8,694 nt of DNA from Acidobacteriota bacterium (GTDB lineage: Bacteria; Acidobacteriota; Blastocatellia; Pyrinomonadales; Pyrinomonadaceae): NCBI GenBank assembly GCA_020199975.1, contig JAIVJP010000059.1:1-8694 (forward strand). The letters are read 5' to 3'. The translations under genes were made by a program, and so were the position numbers. Under the pieces are notes generated by a model. It was given only the letters and a program-made list of their open reading frames with translations, did no database searches and had not been told where the DNA came from. This document shows positions 7,101 to 8,694 of the stretch, one piece after another (the stretch's first letter is position 1; each line of letters begins with the position of its first letter).

Positions 7101-7335
7101 ACATCGGACGTTGGACAGGACTCTGTTGTTGTTGACCGGTTGGACTGACTATGCCTGGTCAAGCGACAACGTTGCTGCATCGCAAGCGGGTAAAACATTG
7201 AGACCACCGGCACTGCAAGTGAAGGACAAGAGCGGCAGGTGGCGAACGGTAATCGATAACATCGGTATTCCGGTCGGGCGTCCGCAAACGGTTACGGTTG
7301 ATCTCTGTCATTCACTTCGCCCTGGAAAGTTATGA
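4156..7335 (+). CDS. Exported TPR / VCBS (FG-GAP) / ASPIC-UnbV protein, missing its C-terminus
   Basis: A 1059-residue protein with a signal peptide (about residues 1-26, LRVLIHLTILSLFTAVL) and start ATG 4156 preceded by TAGGA. Residues about 50-230 are tetratricopeptide repeats, with units such as NLGVALLEQYDAKEAAASF and PNDAATNINVGQLYVQQKRY. Next come seven calcium-loop VCBS/FG-GAP repeats with DxDxDG loops starting near residues 318, 370, 421, 498 (degenerate, DYDNRRDVD), 549, 610 and 664, consistent with a seven-bladed propeller. An ASPIC/UnbV domain spans about 693-765, followed by CPYLYTWNGRQFEFVTDFMG and a beta-rich region through TLLLLTGWTDYAWSSDN to GIPVGRPQTVTVDL. The likely role is an extracytoplasmic binding or scaffold protein; no enzymatic site is seen. 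Residues about 950-990 derive from an inserted short-repeat cluster. Homologues, from recall, continue in one chain into the sequence encoded by the next gene, so this ORF appears cut at VDLCHSLRPGKL. Confidence 0.85.
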   Translation: MNSARLRVLIHLTILSLFTAVLPSNPIVRSSQREQKAAENSLTFARREEAYRANNLGVALLEQYDAKEAAASFSRALEIDSNLTIARINLSIALYYLSDSTGAAREAQKVAAQIPKGPHPHYMLGLAARAQNRIDDALAEFQKVLAIDPNDAATNINVGQLYVQQKRYSEAVAAFRTAIRAEPYNETALYNLGLLLARTGAKEEGQQLIQRFQQFRQSGAGRSLGTNYLEQGRYAEAIVSTGAEPELLDRVTPDVKFVDATAVMLPTLADPRGSGLLPSAEHILGLILKPGDMSDPTRIDLIKHEIAARLGGNLAPLDYDGDGDLDLFVVTPTSQRLYRNNVGRFIDVTGNLGGISEKFKGVGVGAVAGDYDNDGKPDLFVIRYGSVSLYHNDGNGKFSDVTAEMGIPVYSFLPSSVAFVDVDHDGDLDIFIAGLADLTKALKASETGRVRGAIKFPADFAGAPNMLLRNNGVTFTDITVKAKVAGSLGHAVAVVPTDYDNRRDVDLLVVNYGAAPELFSNQRDGSFRDVTPNVGLDVPGYYTCVAAGDINKDGYTDFFFSSDLTDLPKSESVTGATVGGLFAMSDSRGRFIFKPGPIGGALAASAQFLDYDNDGLLDLVAVSRRSVRIWRNLGNDWVDVSEFALAKELAQGAVVLGRGLTAADLDGDGDIDLIVRGAAGELRVLRNDGGNRNHSIRVNLKGRVSNRSAVEAKIEMRAGSLSQKLEIYSASPAPAPADIIFGLGKRQSPDVVRVLWPAGIVQAETQIATSATARQGHSITLNVTELDRKPSSCPYLYTWNGRQFEFVTDFMGGGEMGHFEEAGRYNTPDPDEYVRIRDDQLQEQNGKFEIRVTNELEEATFVDRLRLLAIAHPAATEVYPHEGMTDPPKFFKLFVTNRVRPPLSAFDDHGRDVLDRIAKLDRRYPDDFRLDRIRGYAEEHILTLELPRGESRVQSQKSKVRLTQSSINRQTLDIGHRTLDIGHRTLDRTLLLLTGWTDYAWSSDNVAASQAGKTLRPPALQVKDKSGRWRTVIDNIGIPVGRPQTVTVDLCHSLRPGKL
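7003..7125. repeat. Short-repeat cluster inserted in frame in the TPR/VCBS gene
   Basis: The left part (7003-7037) consists of variants of AGTCCAA/AAGTC. The right part has two identical 21-bp units (7066-7086 and 7087-7107) plus a third started at 7108-7117; each unit contains TTGGAC, the complement of the left GTCCAA. CAGAGTCC (7008-7015) and GGACTCTG (7118-7125) form a perfect 8-bp inverted pair at the ends. The 21-bp period equals seven codons and gives TLDIGHRTLDIGHRTLDR. The cluster lies between two recognisable protein blocks, LTLELPR and TLLLLTGWTDYAW, and keeps the frame open, so it adds a basic linker of about 40 residues. Confidence 0.8.
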
Positions 7336-7703
7336 CGGGGCACTACACTCGCGAAGGCAACGTGTTGGAACTGCTCTCCCAAAGTGATGATATGTTTGTG
7401 ATTTCGCGGCCGGGTGATGAACTGAGGATTTCATTTGACGCCACAAGGTTGCCTTTTTTGGCTGCTGGCTGGAAGCGCACTTTCCTGCTTTACGCGAATG
7501 GTTTCAGCAAGGAGATGGATATCAATTCAGCGAGCCCCGACCAGGTTGCTCCGCTACCGTTCCACAGAATGACAAAGTATCCGTACACGAGGCCTGAGAA
7601 TTATCCGATGACGGCTGCGAGACGCGCTTACATCGAAAAGTACAACACTCGATTTGTTAAATCGCAGGTCCCGGCGATTGAGACGTATTACGGCCACAGG
7701 TAA
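7332..7703 (+). CDS. C-terminal segment of the TPR/VCBS/UnbV protein, separate ORF
   Basis: A 123-residue ORF whose ATG overlaps the stop of the preceding gene (ATGA, 7332-7335), so translation is probably coupled; GGAAAG lies just upstream. There is no signal peptide. The sequence YTREGNVLELLSQSDDMFV, PGDELRISFDATRLPFLAAG, W-RTFLLYANGFSKEMDIN, VAPLPFHRMTKYPY and a final YNTRF matches what I recall as the end of long VCBS/UnbV proteins, which are a single chain. The segment that normally links them (with a motif like RRVRIxTNMRIYWDQI) is absent from the window, so an internal deletion with a frame change seems to have split the gene. Without export of its own, this piece may be a non-functional relic; alternatively the two chains associate. 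Confidence 0.65.
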   Translation: MTGHYTREGNVLELLSQSDDMFVISRPGDELRISFDATRLPFLAAGWKRTFLLYANGFSKEMDINSASPDQVAPLPFHRMTKYPYTRPENYPMTAARRAYIEKYNTRFVKSQVPAIETYYGHR

Positions 7704-7714
7704 CCGTCGTTTCG

Positions 7715-7764
7715 AAGCAGAGCGCTGCACGCTGAGCCGGTACTCCAAATGAATTGCTCTGCTT
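7715..7764. repeat. Inverted repeat downstream of the split gene
   Basis: AAGCAGAGC (7715-7723) and GCTCTGCTT (7756-7764) are perfect reverse complements separated by 32 bases, starting 12 bases after the stop at 7703. It could act as a 3' hairpin, but there is no T-run, so I do not call it a terminator. Confidence 0.35.
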
Positions 7765-7783
7765 GAATTCATGGTTAGTTAAA

Positions 7784-7804
7784 GCGGCGGGCAATGCCCG
7801 GCTT
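7784..7804. repeat. REP-like palindrome upstream of the nitrilase-family gene
   Basis: CGGGC (7788-7792) and GCCCG (7796-7800) pair around AAT, within the context AGCGGCGGGCAATGCCCGGC. It resembles the palindrome at 3234-3250 (shared GCGGGCA and TGCCCG cores) and sits in a 131-bp spacer, the usual place for REP elements. Confidence 0.5.
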
Positions 7805-7821
7805 CCAAAATGGATGACCGA

Positions 7822-7834
7822 AGAGGGTTTGGTT
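7822..7834 (+). promoter_or_regulatory. Ribosome binding site fixing the start at 7835
   Basis: AGAGGG (7822-7827) lies seven bases before ATG 7835. The other in-frame ATG, at 7814, has no such sequence, so 7835 is preferred. Confidence 0.6.
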
Positions 7835-8694
7835 ATGGAACACATTCGATATTCGGTGGCCGTCTGCCAAACAGACATGCCGAATCCGCTCGATCGCCGG
7901 GCGATGCGCGGGAATACCGATCGGATGCTTTCGATGATCGATTCGGCGGTCGTAGGGGCTGCGCCCTTTCTGCCGGTGCGACTCGTGATCTTTCCAGAGT
8001 TCGCTCATTCAGCCCCGATTTTCGAAACTGTTAGTGAGTTGATCGAGAAACTCGCGATTAGAATTCCAAATGAGCATACAGAGCGGCTTGAGCAGAAAGC
8101 GCGCGAGCACAACACCTACATTCAGAGCGGCTCGATGCTGGAAGTGGATACGAGGTGGCCAGGTCACGTCTTCAACACCACGTGTCTGATCGGGCCAGAT
8201 GGGATTCTGTCCAAGTATCGGAAGGTGAATACGTGGATTCCCTACGAAGTCCATACCAGCCCGCACGATCTCGAAGGCTACGACGAGCCTCTGTTTCCTG
8301 TTGCGGATACGCCGATTGGCAGGATCGGCTGCGCCATTTGCTACGATTGGCTTTTCCCCGAAGCGCTCAGGCAGCTCGCCGCGAATGGTGCCGAAATTCT
8401 GGTACGAGTGTCCGCCTACATGGATCCCTGGGGAGCGACCGAGCCCATGGACTGGTGGACGGTGGTCAACCGCTGCCGCGCGCTTGAGAATATTGCTTAC
8501 GTGGTGGCTGCAAATCAGGGCGCGAGTCTCAAGCATTATCCACCATACTCCTGGCCTGGTGGCAGTCAGGTTGTGGATTACGATGGCCGTGTGCTGGCAC
8601 AAGCCTCGCCAGGGCCAGGTGAGAGAATCGTTGTTGCGCCGATTGATATTTCCGCATTGCGCCACGAACGCGCTTCCCGCCGCGGGCATCATAT
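7835..8694 (+). CDS. Nitrilase-superfamily carbon-nitrogen hydrolase (3' end outside window)
   Basis: The open frame runs from ATG 7835 to the window edge (286 codons, no stop), beginning MEHIRYSVAVCQTDM. The Glu-Lys-Cys triad of the superfamily is complete: Glu55 in VIFPEFAHS, Lys130 in SKYRKVN and Cys169 in GCAICYDWLFPE, with the extra conserved Glu138 in IPYEVH. Later blocks such as VVNRCRALENIAYVVAANQG and GGSQVVDYDGRVLAQA are also typical. The enzyme hydrolyses a C-N bond, as an amidase, carbamoylase or nitrilase, in the cytoplasm; the substrate cannot be told from the sequence. Asn-Gln-Gly after VVAA and the CYD signature fit an aliphatic amidase or N-carbamoyl hydrolase more than a true nitrilase, but this is weak. 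No pathway partner is visible upstream; downstream genes are outside the window. Confidence 0.88.
   Translation, partial: MEHIRYSVAVCQTDMPNPLDRRAMRGNTDRMLSMIDSAVVGAAPFLPVRLVIFPEFAHSAPIFETVSELIEKLAIRIPNEHTERLEQKAREHNTYIQSGSMLEVDTRWPGHVFNTTCLIGPDGILSKYRKVNTWIPYEVHTSPHDLEGYDEPLFPVADTPIGRIGCAICYDWLFPEALRQLAANGAEILVRVSAYMDPWGATEPMDWWTVVNRCRALENIAYVVAANQGASLKHYPPYSWPGGSQVVDYDGRVLAQASPGPGERIVVAPIDISALRHERASRRGHH

Noticed and set aside
8009..8692. Long open frame on the - strand
   Set aside because: It lies fully antisense to the nitrilase-family gene, which has its complete catalytic triad; the - strand protein has no recognisable motif.

Overview
The window looks like a piece of chromosome from a soil-type Acidobacteriota, probably near Blastocatellia/Pyrinomonadales, although no 16S or other marker is present. 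That placement is an inference. It rests on a large secreted TPR + VCBS/FG-GAP + ASPIC/UnbV protein, a secreted hypothetical protein of a type I associate with acidobacteria, a remnant of a 'MDDFIYGEP' surface-protein family, REP-like palindromes and 'GTCCAAAGTC'-type short repeats. All clear genes lie on the + strand.

Layout: (1) 3-411 is the 3' end of a surface-protein gene that breaks up into pieces in three reading frames. (2) 412-850 has no convincing gene. (3) 851-2059 is a seryl-tRNA synthetase gene whose last part (class II motif 3) is lost to a frame disruption. (4) 2211-3398 is a membrane-anchored DUF3179 protein interrupted by an in-frame TGA exactly where the family has the first Cys of its CxxC motif. 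A bacterial SECIS-like hairpin with a GGUCU apical loop follows at once. I read this as one selenoprotein of 395 residues with a UxxC motif, not as two ORFs or a broken gene. (5) 3527-4045 is a small exported protein. (6) 4156-7335 is a large exported TPR/beta-propeller/UnbV protein carrying an in-frame repeat insertion, followed through an ATGA overlap by 7332-7703, which encodes what is normally the C-terminal end of the same protein. (7) 7704-7834 is a spacer with a REP-like palindrome. (8) 7835 to the window end is a nitrilase-superfamily amidohydrolase, cut by the window edge.

The genes do not form an evident pathway. Most spacers exceed 100 bp, so separate transcription is likely; only 4156-7335 and 7332-7703 are clearly coupled. 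The recurring theme is disruption: a decayed remnant, a frame-disrupted serS, a split large gene and repeats inserted into coding sequence. This could be real erosion in a repeat-rich genome or in part assembly error. The TGA in the DUF3179 gene differs from these because its frame is intact on both sides and it has a matching recoding hairpin.
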